Origin: Archangium violaceum | GTDB taxonomy: Bacteria > Myxococcota > Myxococcia > Myxococcales > Myxococcaceae | Length of the DNA: 64,000 nucleotides | Reading direction: 5' to 3' | Assembly: GCF_016859125.1 (NCBI RefSeq) | Contig: NZ_CP069338.1 | Coordinates: 11,907,501 to 11,971,500, forward strand | In this document: in pieces, positions 41,404 through 50,349 of the stretch | How positions within the stretch are numbered: position 1 is the stretch's first letter | Layout of the letters: each line of letters starts with the position of its first letter | Made by a program: the position numbers and the translations under genes | The notes under the pieces: model-generated | The model's database searches: none | Seen by the model: the letters and a program-made list of their open reading frames with translations, nothing else | Told to the model about the DNA's origin: nothing

Positions 41404-44055
41404 GTGGCTGGAGCTGGCAATGGACCGGGCGGGCTCAAGGTCGGAGACCTCTACGTCTCCGTCACGGCCTCCATCGGCGAGATGGTGAAGACGCTCGGCC
41501 AGGTGGTGGACGCCGTCGAAGAGGCTGCGGACCAGATCGAAGAGAACATGAGCAAGGCGGCAGCGGCCCTGGGAGACTTCTCCGAGGGTCTGCTGTCCGT
41601 TGCAGGGCTCGCTGCCGCATCCGTCGCGGTGGCGGGCCAGACGTCCTACGCGGCCTCGCAGGAGATCGAGAAGCTCAAGGACGCCACCATGCTGCTCGGC
41701 CGGGAGGTGGGGGTAGTCTTCCTCCCGCTCGTCCGAGAGATGACCACGCTCGTCAAGACGGCCATCGCTACGTGGCGGAATCTCTCCGAGACGCAGAAGC
41801 AGAACATCGTGGACATGGTGAAGTACTCCGCCATCGTCGGTGGCGTGGGTCTCGCCATGGTGCGGGCGCTCATCTTCACCAAGTCCTTCTTTGAGGGCAC
41901 GGTGGTGCTCGTCCGCGCTTTGCGTGTCCTGGGCACCAGCATGATGGCCACGAAGGCGGTGACGACGCTCTTCACCGGCTCTGTCGAGAAGGCAGGGTGG
42001 GCGCTCGTCTACCTGCGACAGGCAACCGTCGGGCAAGTCTTCGCGCAGATGACTTCGGGACTGACGTCCTTCACCGCCACACTCAAGGAACTACCCTCCG
42101 CCACAAAGGGGCTGGGCAGTTCCTTCACGGCGCTGCTGCCGAAGATCGGAGCCGTCGCGCTCCCACTGCTCGCCGTGGCCGCAGCGGTTGGCGCCATCGT
42201 CCTCTTTGCAGGGTCGCTCTACAAGAGCTGGGACAACATCGTCTTTCTCTGGAAGGAGAGCACTGCCGACATCGTGGACAAGATGAAGGACCTCGGAGAG
42301 AAGGCTGCCGACTTCTTCGGCAAGCTGATGGGCTCCGTGACAGACTTCATCTCGAAGCTCGCCACGGCCATGCTCAACGCCGTCTTCGACAGAGTGAAGG
42401 CGGTCGCCAAGTACCTCGAGGCGGTGGCCTGGAGACTTCAGGCCGAAACGCTGGCAAAGAACCTCGCGCAGGTTCAGAACCTCTCAGCCGAGGCCTTCAT
42501 GAAGAGGCTTGAGGAGGGGGTCGCAGCCATCGGCGGCGTCATCAGCGACACAGCCACTGCCGCCGGCAAGGCCCTTTCGGAGTCAACAAAGACCGCCCGG
42601 GAGAACGTGACATACGGCCTGAAGCACAGCCTGGAAGGTGCGGAGATGCTGGGCCGGGAGCTGGTCAAGGCGCTGCACCTCGAGGAACTCTTGGCGCTGA
42701 AGGACAAGCTGCTCGGTGCTGTGCCCGAGGTGGGCGACCCCAACTCCGTCACGGTACCCACCGAGATGGAGACGGAGACGGTCGGAGAGGTGGAGAGCGA
42801 CTACCTCAAGCGCCTGGTCCAGCGAAGCAACGACATCATGGACGCCTATCTCTCCATGTTCGCGAAGCAGGCACTGAGCGCCGCCGGCCTGGTGACGGGG
42901 GCGCTCGTGGAGGCCGCGCTGGAGGTGAAGAAGAAGTCGGACGAGATCACCCAGGCCATGCGTGACGCCCGCGACAGTCTCAAGAGCAAGCTGGTGAGCC
43001 GCATCGGTGACATCGCCGACATCCTCAACTCTTTCGCTCAGGGCGTGGCCGCGGGCGGGATTTGGGGCGGCGTGATTGCGGTTTTAGCCGACATCCTCAC
43101 CCGCTCCGAGGGCTTCAGAACGCTCGTTGAGATGATCAACACCCTCATCCAGCTGGTGGCCGACTCGCTAGGGCAGTTGCTCGGCCCCTTGCAGCCGCTG
43201 GTGGGCGCCATCGGCTATCTGGTGCAGTCGATTATGGGCGCCCTGACACCCATTCTGCAGTACCTCCTCGAAGCCGTGGATCCGCTCATCCCCGTCCTGG
43301 TCGGGCTGGGGGAGGTGTTTGCGGCGCTGCAGCCCGTCTTCCAGATGCTCGCGGGTGTCCTCCAGCTCACGGAGGTGCCCCTGCGGCTGCTCGCCGAGGT
43401 GGCCCTGCGGCTCTTCTTCGAGTTGGTGCGCGGGCTGGCCATCGGCATCCTCGAGATTGCCAAGGGCATCGCTGGCGTGTGGAACGGAATCATCAAGGCT
43501 GTGCAGCGCGTCTTTCGGGCCCTTGGAGACATTGAGGTGGCCGGCATCAAACCGTTTGACTTCATGAACGACTGGGCGCGCTCCCTCAACGACGCGAAGA
43601 TATCCACCACCGGGCTCAACGACTCCCTTTCCAAGCTGAAGGACATGACCTGGGACGCGGCTCGGGCAAAGGCTGATGAGACAGCGGAGGTTTTGAAGAA
43701 TCGCGCGGCATTGGAGAAGGCAAACGAGAGCCTGTCCAATGTGCCCACCACTTGGAAGGTGACGCTTGCTCGCTTCAACGCCCAGAGGGAGCGGGACGGA
43801 CAGACGAGCCGTGGCCCTCTTCCGGTGGACACGTACGTCACGCCGACGCAGCCGGCGAGCTCGCCCTCTGCCTCTCCCGCTGCGGGCAGCTCGCCAGCAT
43901 CCTCGGCTCCGTTGGTGGGCGTCGTGAATATTGCCACGCGCGATCTCTTCTCCGGCCTGCAGGACCTGCAAACCAAACTGGGCGATATCGCGTACCGCCA
44001 CCGAGGCTCGGTGAGCGGGATCCTGGGCGCAGCCAGGCGAATGGGAGGCGACTGA
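41404..44055 (+). CDS. Tail tape measure protein
   Basis: 883 aa from GTG 41404 with GAGGAG upstream. Long, mostly helical, with coiled-coil stretches, several hydrophobic segments (GAVALPLLAVAAAVGAIVLF; GIWGGVIAVLADIL; PLVGAIGYLVQSIMGAL) that may form a DNA-injection channel, and a Pro/Ser-rich part near the end. At about 0.15 nm per residue, 883 residues suggest a tail near 130 nm. It follows the chaperone pair as in all siphoviruses. Confidence 0.9.
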   Translation: MAGAGNGPGGLKVGDLYVSVTASIGEMVKTLGQVVDAVEEAADQIEENMSKAAAALGDFSEGLLSVAGLAAASVAVAGQTSYAASQEIEKLKDATMLLGREVGVVFLPLVREMTTLVKTAIATWRNLSETQKQNIVDMVKYSAIVGGVGLAMVRALIFTKSFFEGTVVLVRALRVLGTSMMATKAVTTLFTGSVEKAGWALVYLRQATVGQVFAQMTSGLTSFTATLKELPSATKGLGSSFTALLPKIGAVALPLLAVAAAVGAIVLFAGSLYKSWDNIVFLWKESTADIVDKMKDLGEKAADFFGKLMGSVTDFISKLATAMLNAVFDRVKAVAKYLEAVAWRLQAETLAKNLAQVQNLSAEAFMKRLEEGVAAIGGVISDTATAAGKALSESTKTARENVTYGLKHSLEGAEMLGRELVKALHLEELLALKDKLLGAVPEVGDPNSVTVPTEMETETVGEVESDYLKRLVQRSNDIMDAYLSMFAKQALSAAGLVTGALVEAALEVKKKSDEITQAMRDARDSLKSKLVSRIGDIADILNSFAQGVAAGGIWGGVIAVLADILTRSEGFRTLVEMINTLIQLVADSLGQLLGPLQPLVGAIGYLVQSIMGALTPILQYLLEAVDPLIPVLVGLGEVFAALQPVFQMLAGVLQLTEVPLRLLAEVALRLFFELVRGLAIGILEIAKGIAGVWNGIIKAVQRVFRALGDIEVAGIKPFDFMNDWARSLNDAKISTTGLNDSLSKLKDMTWDAARAKADETAEVLKNRAALEKANESLSNVPTTWKVTLARFNAQRERDGQTSRGPLPVDTYVTPTQPASSPSASPAAGSSPASSAPLVGVVNIATRDLFSGLQDLQTKLGDIAYRHRGSVSGILGAARRMGGD

Positions 44056-44056
44056 C

Positions 44057-44854
44057 ATGGCACTCGTCACACTCAACGGCGTGGAGGTGGAGTGCACCGA
44101 CTCAGAGTGGGAGCCGGTGCGGTTGGGCGAAGTGGTGCGTAGCATCAACGGCATCCCGCGCTCTACGCAGCTCATCTCAACGAAGCGCAACTTTCGCTTC
44201 ACCACCGGCCCCCTGCCCGAGGGCGAGGCAGAGGCGCTTAGGGCGCTCATTGACGGCGAGGGCCACGTACTGACCTTCGAGGACAACTCGTCGTCGACGT
44301 CGCACCTCTACACCTCTCGGGAGGTTCCCCCTTCGTTTGTAGGCGCTGGTGTGGCGAGGTCCACGGCCGCGCGAAGGAAGGGGTTTGCCGGACTCACCGT
44401 CCCGGCCAACCAGTTGGTGGTTTGGAATCTCGGCTTCAGCCTGTACGTGGCTGGAACGTTCATCGGTTGGGTGCGCGAAGGCACGGGCCTGTGGAGGCAC
44501 GTCATCAACACGGCGGGCCGCCTGTATATCGATGGGGTGGCGAACTCTGACGAGTGGCTCTTCGGGTACATCTCGGGCGATTCGCTGTTCATCGGTGACA
44601 TTGACGGCCAGGGTGTGGCCACGGCCTACGACGACGTGGTGGCACTGCCATTCGAGGTGCCCGAGTCATGGGTGCCCGGGCTTCACTACTTCCACAGCCT
44701 CTTCGCGTGGCCCGGGCCCTCTCAGGTGTATGCCTGGGGTCCCCGCTTCCCCCCCAACGGTCTGCTGTGCGTTGGACAGGCCGGCACTGCGAAGGCAGGC
44801 CCACGACTCACCAGCATCTCCGAGCGCTTCGACTTCACCCTCTACGGCACCTGA
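44057..44854 (+). CDS. Distal tail-type protein
   Basis: 265 aa, starting 1 bp after the tape measure stop. The N-terminal 100 residues (VTLNGVEVECTDSEWEPVRL, RFTTGPLPEGEAEALRALI) look like a tail-end structural fold; the rest is beta-rich with many Trp and Gly (YVAGTFIGWVREGTGLWRHV, AGRLYIDGVANSDEWLFGY), resembling a jelly-roll or lectin-like domain. Position after the tape measure fits the distal tail protein that nucleates the tip. Confidence 0.65.
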   Translation: MALVTLNGVEVECTDSEWEPVRLGEVVRSINGIPRSTQLISTKRNFRFTTGPLPEGEAEALRALIDGEGHVLTFEDNSSSTSHLYTSREVPPSFVGAGVARSTAARRKGFAGLTVPANQLVVWNLGFSLYVAGTFIGWVREGTGLWRHVINTAGRLYIDGVANSDEWLFGYISGDSLFIGDIDGQGVATAYDDVVALPFEVPESWVPGLHYFHSLFAWPGPSQVYAWGPRFPPNGLLCVGQAGTAKAGPRLTSISERFDFTLYGT

Positions 44855-44858
44855 GCCC

Positions 44859-44876
44859 GCGCCCCTTTTTCGGGGC
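44859..44876 (+). repeat. Late-operon boundary hairpin, copy 8
   Basis: GCGCCCCTTTTTCGGGGC: a 5-bp stem (GCCCC/GGGGC) around TTTTTC that ends exactly at ATG 44877. No Shine-Dalgarno sequence. The T-rich loop replaces the usual TTCTC. Confidence 0.6.
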
Positions 44877-47276
44877 ATGCGCCCTCTCCTCGAGCAGCAA
44901 CTGAGGCTTCTCCGCTCGCCCGCGCCCTACTCCATTCGTGGCCGGGTGCGCGTGTTGCTGGGAAGCACCTGGTACGACCTGTCCAACCTCTTCGGCCGCG
45001 ACTTCCTCGACAGCGTGGACGTGGACGAGGGGCTCGACAACCCCGTGGGGCAGGCCTCGGTGCGCGTCATGCGCGAGCTGCAGGGGCTCAGCCTCGCCCC
45101 ACTCATGGAGACGTCGCGAGCCAACAACCTACCCGGGAGCTACGCACCGCTCCTGCAGGCAGGGCGGCCCTTCCGCGTGGAGGCGGCGGTGGTGCCGCTG
45201 GGCTTCGAGCCGCAGGCCGCTGCCTGGCGCCCCCTGTTCTTCGGCCGAATCGATCGGGTGGACTCCGGCCCGGAGCTCATCACCTTCACGGGCCGGGACA
45301 TGGCGGGTGTCCTCCAGGACGTATGGGTACCCGAGGGCACGTACGGCAGCGATGGGGGTACCCCGCTGGAGACGGTGTGCAACCAGCTTCTCGTAGCCGC
45401 CCAGCTCTCCGACTTCGCCCTGTACACACCCGAGGCCTCGCGGCAGCTGCTCGGCAAGTACAAGCAGGAGCGCCAGCCAGCCATGGATGCCCTGTCGAGT
45501 CGGGCGATTGGCCGCGGCTGGGAGGTGCGCTGGAAGCTTCGGCCGGACACCGGGGACTGGGGACTCTGGCTGTGGGGCCCCGACCGAGCAGGGACAACTC
45601 CCGTGTGGACGTACGGGCCGAGGGACTACCAGTACCTCGGTGAGTTCACCACCTCGCTGGAGAACGTGCGCACCCGGGTGGAGGTGACGTACTCGGACGA
45701 GGAGGACCTGGACGCAGCCGGTCAGCCCAAGCGCAAGACGGTGCCACGGGAGAACGAAGAGGCGACGAAGCGCTATGGGTACATCACCTCCGCAGGCGTC
45801 GCGCTCCCGCGGACCATGTGGCTGGCGGAGGCCACGACGAGCGGCATCCGCACCCACGCCGAGGCCGTACGCCTCGCGGAGGCAGGGCTCGCGGACCTCT
45901 CCACCGAGGACGTTGGAGCCTTCGTGGAGGTGCGCTTCCATCCTGGCATTGAGCTCGCCGACCTGGTGCAGCTCGCCCCCAACGGCTCCCACTTCACCAC
46001 GGCCCAGGTGCTGGCGGTGCGCCAGGTGACGCACACCCTCACCAGCACGGACGGGAAGACGCGCCTAGCCGTCAACGGGAAGCCCTCGCTCGGTGCGCGG
46101 CAGTGGCTCAACCGCAATGCGGATGGGTACACGGCGCCGACGGTGGCATTCACCGGGCCGGCGCCGCCCTCGGGGCTTGTCGTGACGAACTCGGTGTCGG
46201 GCGCAGTGCTGCTCTTCACCGCGCCCAACGTCACCTCCGGGGGCTCCGTACCTGAGGAGTATGAGCTCCACGTTTACACTGCGCCCGGCTCCACGCTCTC
46301 CGCGGCGACGTTGAAGGCGGTGAGCAGCTCAACGCGCTTCGACCTGACGGGACTCGCGGCCGGGGTCCCCTGCTACGCTCGGGTCCGCTCGCGGGACAGA
46401 AAGGGCAATGTCGGCCTGCCCTCCGACGAGGTTGCGCTAACGCCCAGGTACGTGGAACCTCGACTGCTCCAGCCACTCGTGTCCCTGGCCCAGTCGCTGC
46501 TGCTCAACAGCGACTTCGAGGCCGCCAATGACGTAGGGGCTCCACCGGATGCATGGACCATGGCTGCTGGCACCTGGGGCACGGACATCACACTGTCCAG
46601 CGACGCCTATACAGGCGCTCGATCGGTGGTGCTTGTGAACAACGGAGGAGCGCTGGTGTCTGGAGCCGTCAGCGTGCGCCCTGGAGGGCGCTACTCCATC
46701 GACATGGCGGCGAAGGTGGCAAGTACCCTGGCCGGGTTGCTGGTGAATGTGGACTGGCTGAGTGCGACCCTGGCCACAATCGACAGCTCCAATCCGCAAT
46801 CCGCCGATATCGCGGCCAACACGTGGGGGTACGTGCGAACGGTGGTGGTAGCTCCCGCAGGGGCGCGATACGCGAGAGTGCGTCTCTTCAAACCGAACGG
46901 GAACGGGGCTCTCGCATGGGTGGACTCCGTTGTGTTCGCACAGGTTGATAGCGTCGAGGAGACCCCAACCTCTGTATCCACCATCAACGGCTACCAGAAC
47001 GGTTGGACAGCCTACGCAACCAACGGCAGTGGGGCCTGTTACTATCGTGACGGTGCTGGACGCGTGCACATTGAGGGGATGATTCGTGGAGGCATCGGCA
47101 ACACCGTCGCATTCACCCTCCCCTCTGGATACCGCCCACCTGTAACCCGCCCTTTTCCACTCGTCTGCAGCGACGGACCGGGATGGGCAGAGGTCTCATC
47201 GAACGGCGACGTGCGGATTGTCTCTGGTTCCGCTACGTGGACGAGCCTCTGCGGTATCAGCTTCCGGGCTGCATGA
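44877..47276 (+). CDS. Tail tip/receptor-binding protein with Fn3 and carbohydrate-binding-like domains
   Basis: 799 aa. Residues 1-400 resemble baseplate hub proteins (GRVRVLLGSTWYDLSNLFGR, GRDMAGVLQDVWVPEGTY, RGWEVRWKL). An Fn3 domain spans about 425-525 (PSGLVVTNSVSGAVLL, YARVRSRDRKGNVG). A CBM-like domain follows (LLLNSDFEAANDVGAPPDAW, GGRYSIDMAAKVAS), then a small C-terminal domain typical of fibre tips (YYRDGAGRVHIEGMIRGG, FTLPSGYRPP). It probably binds the host surface polysaccharide. Last gene of the late operon; it converges on the Bor-like gene 31 bp away. Confidence 0.82.
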   Translation: MRPLLEQQLRLLRSPAPYSIRGRVRVLLGSTWYDLSNLFGRDFLDSVDVDEGLDNPVGQASVRVMRELQGLSLAPLMETSRANNLPGSYAPLLQAGRPFRVEAAVVPLGFEPQAAAWRPLFFGRIDRVDSGPELITFTGRDMAGVLQDVWVPEGTYGSDGGTPLETVCNQLLVAAQLSDFALYTPEASRQLLGKYKQERQPAMDALSSRAIGRGWEVRWKLRPDTGDWGLWLWGPDRAGTTPVWTYGPRDYQYLGEFTTSLENVRTRVEVTYSDEEDLDAAGQPKRKTVPRENEEATKRYGYITSAGVALPRTMWLAEATTSGIRTHAEAVRLAEAGLADLSTEDVGAFVEVRFHPGIELADLVQLAPNGSHFTTAQVLAVRQVTHTLTSTDGKTRLAVNGKPSLGARQWLNRNADGYTAPTVAFTGPAPPSGLVVTNSVSGAVLLFTAPNVTSGGSVPEEYELHVYTAPGSTLSAATLKAVSSSTRFDLTGLAAGVPCYARVRSRDRKGNVGLPSDEVALTPRYVEPRLLQPLVSLAQSLLLNSDFEAANDVGAPPDAWTMAAGTWGTDITLSSDAYTGARSVVLVNNGGALVSGAVSVRPGGRYSIDMAAKVASTLAGLLVNVDWLSATLATIDSSNPQSADIAANTWGYVRTVVVAPAGARYARVRLFKPNGNGALAWVDSVVFAQVDSVEETPTSVSTINGYQNGWTAYATNGSGACYYRDGAGRVHIEGMIRGGIGNTVAFTLPSGYRPPVTRPFPLVCSDGPGWAEVSSNGDVRIVSGSATWTSLCGISFRAA

Positions 47277-47307
47277 GGTGCCGAACACAGAAAAGACACG
47301 TCGCGGC

Positions 47308-48231
47308 TCACTCAAGAGCGGAAATGACGGCCTGCCGCTCTGCGTCCGTCGCCCCCCAAACAGAGAAGAGGATGCGACCCAATTGGATGTGCGTCTCTGC
47401 CCCAAGGGGGACATCCGCAAATGCTTGACGATAACGCGATGCGGCCTTTGCTGTGTGGAACTGTATCACGCTGACCCGGACTCCATTGATGGTTCTGTAA
47501 CCATATGCTCGAGGGGCGACAATTTGCTCCTTGTGCTCAGTCTTGCATAGCAACAGCACGCCTCTCGATGCGGCATAGACCTCTGCCTCCTCGATGAGGG
47601 TTACGCGATCCGGAGCAGCGGGCCGCACGCCCCCTTGAAGAGCAGCAGCGGCGCTGCCCGGATCACACGCCGCGCCCTCGCTGTGCGGTGACTGCACAGC
47701 ATCAGACGCTGGAGTGCTGGACGTGTCAGGCGAAGGCGCAACGTTGGTAGCAACCGGGGTCGGCTGGGGTGCCGCGCTTGTCGCGCGCACCGCCTCAAGC
47801 TGCCGTCGCACCTCATCGAGCTCTTCTTCGGCCTTGCGGCGCGCCGCCTCCGCCGCCTTGGCCTCATCCTCTGCCTTGCGCTGAGCCGCCTCGGCTACCC
47901 GCTTGGCCTCTTCAGAGTTCCGCTGGGCGGCACGGAGGGCATCTCGCTCAGCAAGCGATGCGGGAGCCGCGCAGTGATACTCCGTCCTCATCGCCGGGAC
48001 GATTCCAAACGTGACGACGCCGAGCAGCCAGCCCCAGAAAGGCATGTGCGTCTCTACCTTGGCGACTCCATAGGTGCACAACCGGGCATCTGCCGTCACG
48101 GTCGTCAGCCCGACGAAGCTCACACCGCTGTCTGAGCCCCGTTGTCCCGAGCGCGCAGCGGGCGAATCCACGACCACTCGGTAGCAACCCGTCAACAGGC
48201 ACATCATCAGGACGCACGTGGTTCGAAGCAC
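47308..48231 (-). CDS. Bor-like lipoprotein with coiled-coil extension
   Basis: 307 aa from GTG 48229-48231, which has GGAGGGG upstream. Lipobox LLTGC gives lipid-modified Cys16. Residues 30-80 (CTYGVAKVETHMPFWGWLLG, VVTFGIVPAMRTEYHC) match the pattern of lambda Bor, a surface lipoprotein expressed by lysogens, including both Cys and the hydrophobic GLLG...GI segment. A coiled coil (RKAEEELDEVRRQLEAV), a Pro/Ser/Thr linker and a C-terminal domain of about 100 residues follow, which Bor lacks. It may alter the lysogen surface, for example by superinfection exclusion. Confidence 0.7.
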   Translation of the reverse strand: MLRTTCVLMMCLLTGCYRVVVDSPAARSGQRGSDSGVSFVGLTTVTADARLCTYGVAKVETHMPFWGWLLGVVTFGIVPAMRTEYHCAAPASLAERDALRAAQRNSEEAKRVAEAAQRKAEDEAKAAEAARRKAEEELDEVRRQLEAVRATSAAPQPTPVATNVAPSPDTSSTPASDAVQSPHSEGAACDPGSAAAALQGGVRPAAPDRVTLIEEAEVYAASRGVLLLCKTEHKEQIVAPRAYGYRTINGVRVSVIQFHTAKAASRYRQAFADVPLGAETHIQLGRILFSVWGATDAERQAVISALE

Positions 48232-48274
48232 TGGTCCCCTCCTGGCGGGGACCCTATCTGCCTGGCCAAGTGCG

Positions 48275-48559
48275 TCACAAGCTCGCGCACTGGGCGCAGT
48301 CGACACCCCAGCGCTTCCCGCCGCCCTGGGCGCCCCTGTCCTCGAGGAGACGGAGACGGCCAGAGCCGGCCGCCACGGCCTGGCCACAGCGACATGTCCC
48401 CGCCCGGCGATTGGGGCGGTGGCGCGCGGGCGCCGTGGAACACTGGGGCTCGGGATGGGCCAGGCCCAGCTCGGAGGTGAAGTCCGCCTCCTCGCCCTTG
48501 CGGACGAGCTTTCCGCAGGCCCGGCAGGTACCGTCCCTCTGGGCAATGATGATCGGCAC
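48275..48559 (-). CDS. Small zinc-ribbon protein
   Basis: 94 aa from a GTG start, 1 bp after the stop of the next gene upstream. Cys pairs CRACGKLV and CRCGQ, plus HPEPQC and DCAQC, make a probable treble-clef or double zinc ribbon. No catalytic motif. Last gene before the Bor-like gene in the minus-strand operon. Confidence 0.6.
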   Translation of the reverse strand: MPIIIAQRDGTCRACGKLVRKGEEADFTSELGLAHPEPQCSTAPARHRPNRRAGTCRCGQAVAAGSGRLRLLEDRGAQGGGKRWGVDCAQCASL

Positions 48560-48560
48560 G

Positions 48561-48968
48561 TCAGGCCGCCTCGCGGAGCAACTCGTTGAGCTCGCCCCGG
48601 GAGGCTGCCTCGGCGCACCCCGAGACGACGGTGCTGGGTGGCCGGGCGTTGGAGTCCACCACGTGCCGGGCGTAGTCGTCCGCCAGCTCGGCAGCGGCGG
48701 CGGACATGAAGGCCCCCGCCCAGCGGTACCCGCGCATCCTGTCCGGCTCCTTCACGGAGAGGAACGTCGCCTTGGCACCGCTCGGCCAGCGCACCTCCTG
48801 GTAGGCGGGGTGCCACGTCACGCCCGCGCTCTTCAGCAGGGTGGCCACCGCGAAGCCGGTGAGCCGGGCGCTCTCCCTGGACGAGGCCACGAAGCCGAGC
48901 CGCGTGTCCGGGTCGGACACCGCCATCCCCAGCATCATCGCGGCCACCTCTCGAATCGACATGTTCAT
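48561..48968 (-). CDS. Small protein resembling part of a terminase ATPase domain
   Basis: 135 aa from ATG 48966-48968, with GAGGAGG upstream and an ATGA overlap with the sigma factor stop. TRLGFVASSRESARL, a hydrophobic stretch, VRWPSGAKATFLSVKEPDRM and RGYRWAGAFMSAAAAELADD follow the order seen in large terminases between motor motifs (compare VWPNGAVAHYV, DKFRGYNVSFVWADE of this phage). Walker A is absent and the Walker B acidic pair is replaced by Ala-rich sequence, so no ATPase activity is expected. The likeness is by eye and may be coincidental. Confidence 0.55.
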   Translation of the reverse strand: MNMSIREVAAMMLGMAVSDPDTRLGFVASSRESARLTGFAVATLLKSAGVTWHPAYQEVRWPSGAKATFLSVKEPDRMRGYRWAGAFMSAAAAELADDYARHVVDSNARPPSTVVSGCAEAASRGELNELLREAA

Positions 48969-49957
48969 ACCGCCCTCCTCATGTCTTCTCGAAGGGTCGC
49001 CAGCCCGCGTTCCCGGGCGGCCAGCAACTCCTGGAGGGAGCACTTGAGGCGACGGGCGAGCTCGGCATCGGAGAGATGCACCCGGGACAGGCCCAGGGGG
49101 ACGGCCACGGCCAGGCGCTCGCGCTGGGGGAGGCGTCGGAGAGCGGCCACCGCGGCGGAGCCCAGCTCGAGCTGCCGCATCTCCTCCGCCTGCTCCTCGT
49201 CCCGCTCGTCGGCGAGCAACTCGGCCTCGCGCTCGTCGGCGCGGGTGGCCCCCAGGGTGAGCCCGAGCGTGGTGGCGTGGTCCGCCCCCTCCGTCTTCAG
49301 GGCCTCCTCGTACGTCACCTCCGGCTCGCGATTCATGCGCCGGCGCGCGCGGGCGGCGAGCTTGCGGCCCCAGTGGGTGGGGCCGATCAGCTTGCCGTCC
49401 TCGAGGACGTTCCCCAGGTGCTGCCGGACGGCCTTCTTTACGTACGCCGGGTAGAGGGTACGGCCCGGCCCGGCCCACCCGGGGGTGAAGCCCTTCCACA
49501 GCTTCTGAGCGCGGAGGAGGGCCTCCTGCATCAGGTCGTCCCTGTCCAGGTGGGTGCGCTCGTGGTGGGACAGGGCGTGCTCCACCTCGCCCCTGAGGAA
49601 GGGGGTGAGCAGTTGCAGCAGCAGGGCCTCGGCGGCGCGCTGGCGGCGGCCACCCTTCGCCGCGGAGCGCACCTCGGAGAGGGCCGTCTCCATGGCCTCG
49701 GCGAGCTCCGGCGTGAGGAGGCTGTCACTCCTTGAGCGGCGGAAGGGCAACACCCGTTGTCGGGTGTCCACCCCGGGGAGGGTGCGCTGGCGCAGGTGGG
49801 GCCGATGGGCCCGCTCCCTGCGCTGCACCTGGCGCGTGGGGACGGAGATCGGCAGGGACAGCTGGGTGGGAGACTCCAGCGCCTGCGGCCGCGCTGTCCT
49901 CACGCGAGAGGACGCGGGCGGTGTGGCTCGGGACAGGGACGGAGCGGGACAGGCCAT
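48965..49957 (-). CDS. Phage-encoded sigma-70-family factor
   Basis: 330 aa. A poorly conserved N-terminal 90 residues precede region 2 (HLDRDDLMQEALLRAQKLWK, then YVKKAVRQHLGNVLE) and region 4 (AALRRLPQRERLAVAVPLGL, HLSDAELARRLKCSLQELLA, then ARERGLATLRE). Between them lie about 60 charged residues. It probably redirects host RNA polymerase to phage promoters, most simply the late operon. Its stop overlaps the next start. Confidence 0.78.
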   Translation of the reverse strand: MACPAPSLSRATPPASSRVRTARPQALESPTQLSLPISVPTRQVQRRERAHRPHLRQRTLPGVDTRQRVLPFRRSRSDSLLTPELAEAMETALSEVRSAAKGGRRQRAAEALLLQLLTPFLRGEVEHALSHHERTHLDRDDLMQEALLRAQKLWKGFTPGWAGPGRTLYPAYVKKAVRQHLGNVLEDGKLIGPTHWGRKLAARARRRMNREPEVTYEEALKTEGADHATTLGLTLGATRADEREAELLADERDEEQAEEMRQLELGSAAVAALRRLPQRERLAVAVPLGLSRVHLSDAELARRLKCSLQELLAARERGLATLREDMRRAV

Positions 49958-50016
49958 TCCCTATCCGTGCCACAGGCGCGAAAAAGTGCACGGAGTTGGC
50001 CAAGGGCGCTTCCCAG

Positions 50017-50349
50017 CTACGGCACAGCGGGAGCCGGGAGTCCCCAGTCGCGGGCCAGCGCGAGCACCTGCGCGCGGAAGTTCTCGAAGGCGCAGCCCAG
50101 CGCCACGCGCTCGTCCGCCAGTTGCTCAGCCCAGTCGAGTTCCACCGCGGCCTCGCCGGTGGAATCCCGCTGGAGCAGGCGTCGCTTGCGCCGCTTCGCC
50201 ACGGCCCGCTTCCGGCTGGGTGCCCTCGCCAGCTCCTTGCACCGGGCGCACTTGGAGGGCAGCGGACCGCCCCCTGTCTTCACCTTGAGGGTGGCGCCAC
50301 ATCCGCACGAAACGGTGGTGGGCCGCACCATCTTCCTTGCGCAGTTCAT
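50017..50349 (-). CDS. Zinc-finger protein, unknown role
   Basis: 110 aa. SCGCGATLKV and PSKCARCKELARAP form a four-Cys zinc site; a Lys/Arg-rich stretch (RKRAVAKRRKRRLLQ) could bind nucleic acid; the C-terminal part is helical. ATG overlaps the rusA stop by 4 nt. Confidence 0.65.
   Translation of the reverse strand: MNCARKMVRPTTVSCGCGATLKVKTGGGPLPSKCARCKELARAPSRKRAVAKRRKRRLLQRDSTGEAAVELDWAEQLADERVALGCAFENFRAQVLALARDWGLPAPAVP

Noticed and set aside
48275-48816. Upstream extension of the Bor-like gene to 48816
   Set aside because: The frame is open, but the extension is Arg/Pro/Ser-rich shadow sequence antiparallel in frame to two real genes. A lipobox and strong ribosome site fix the start at 48231.
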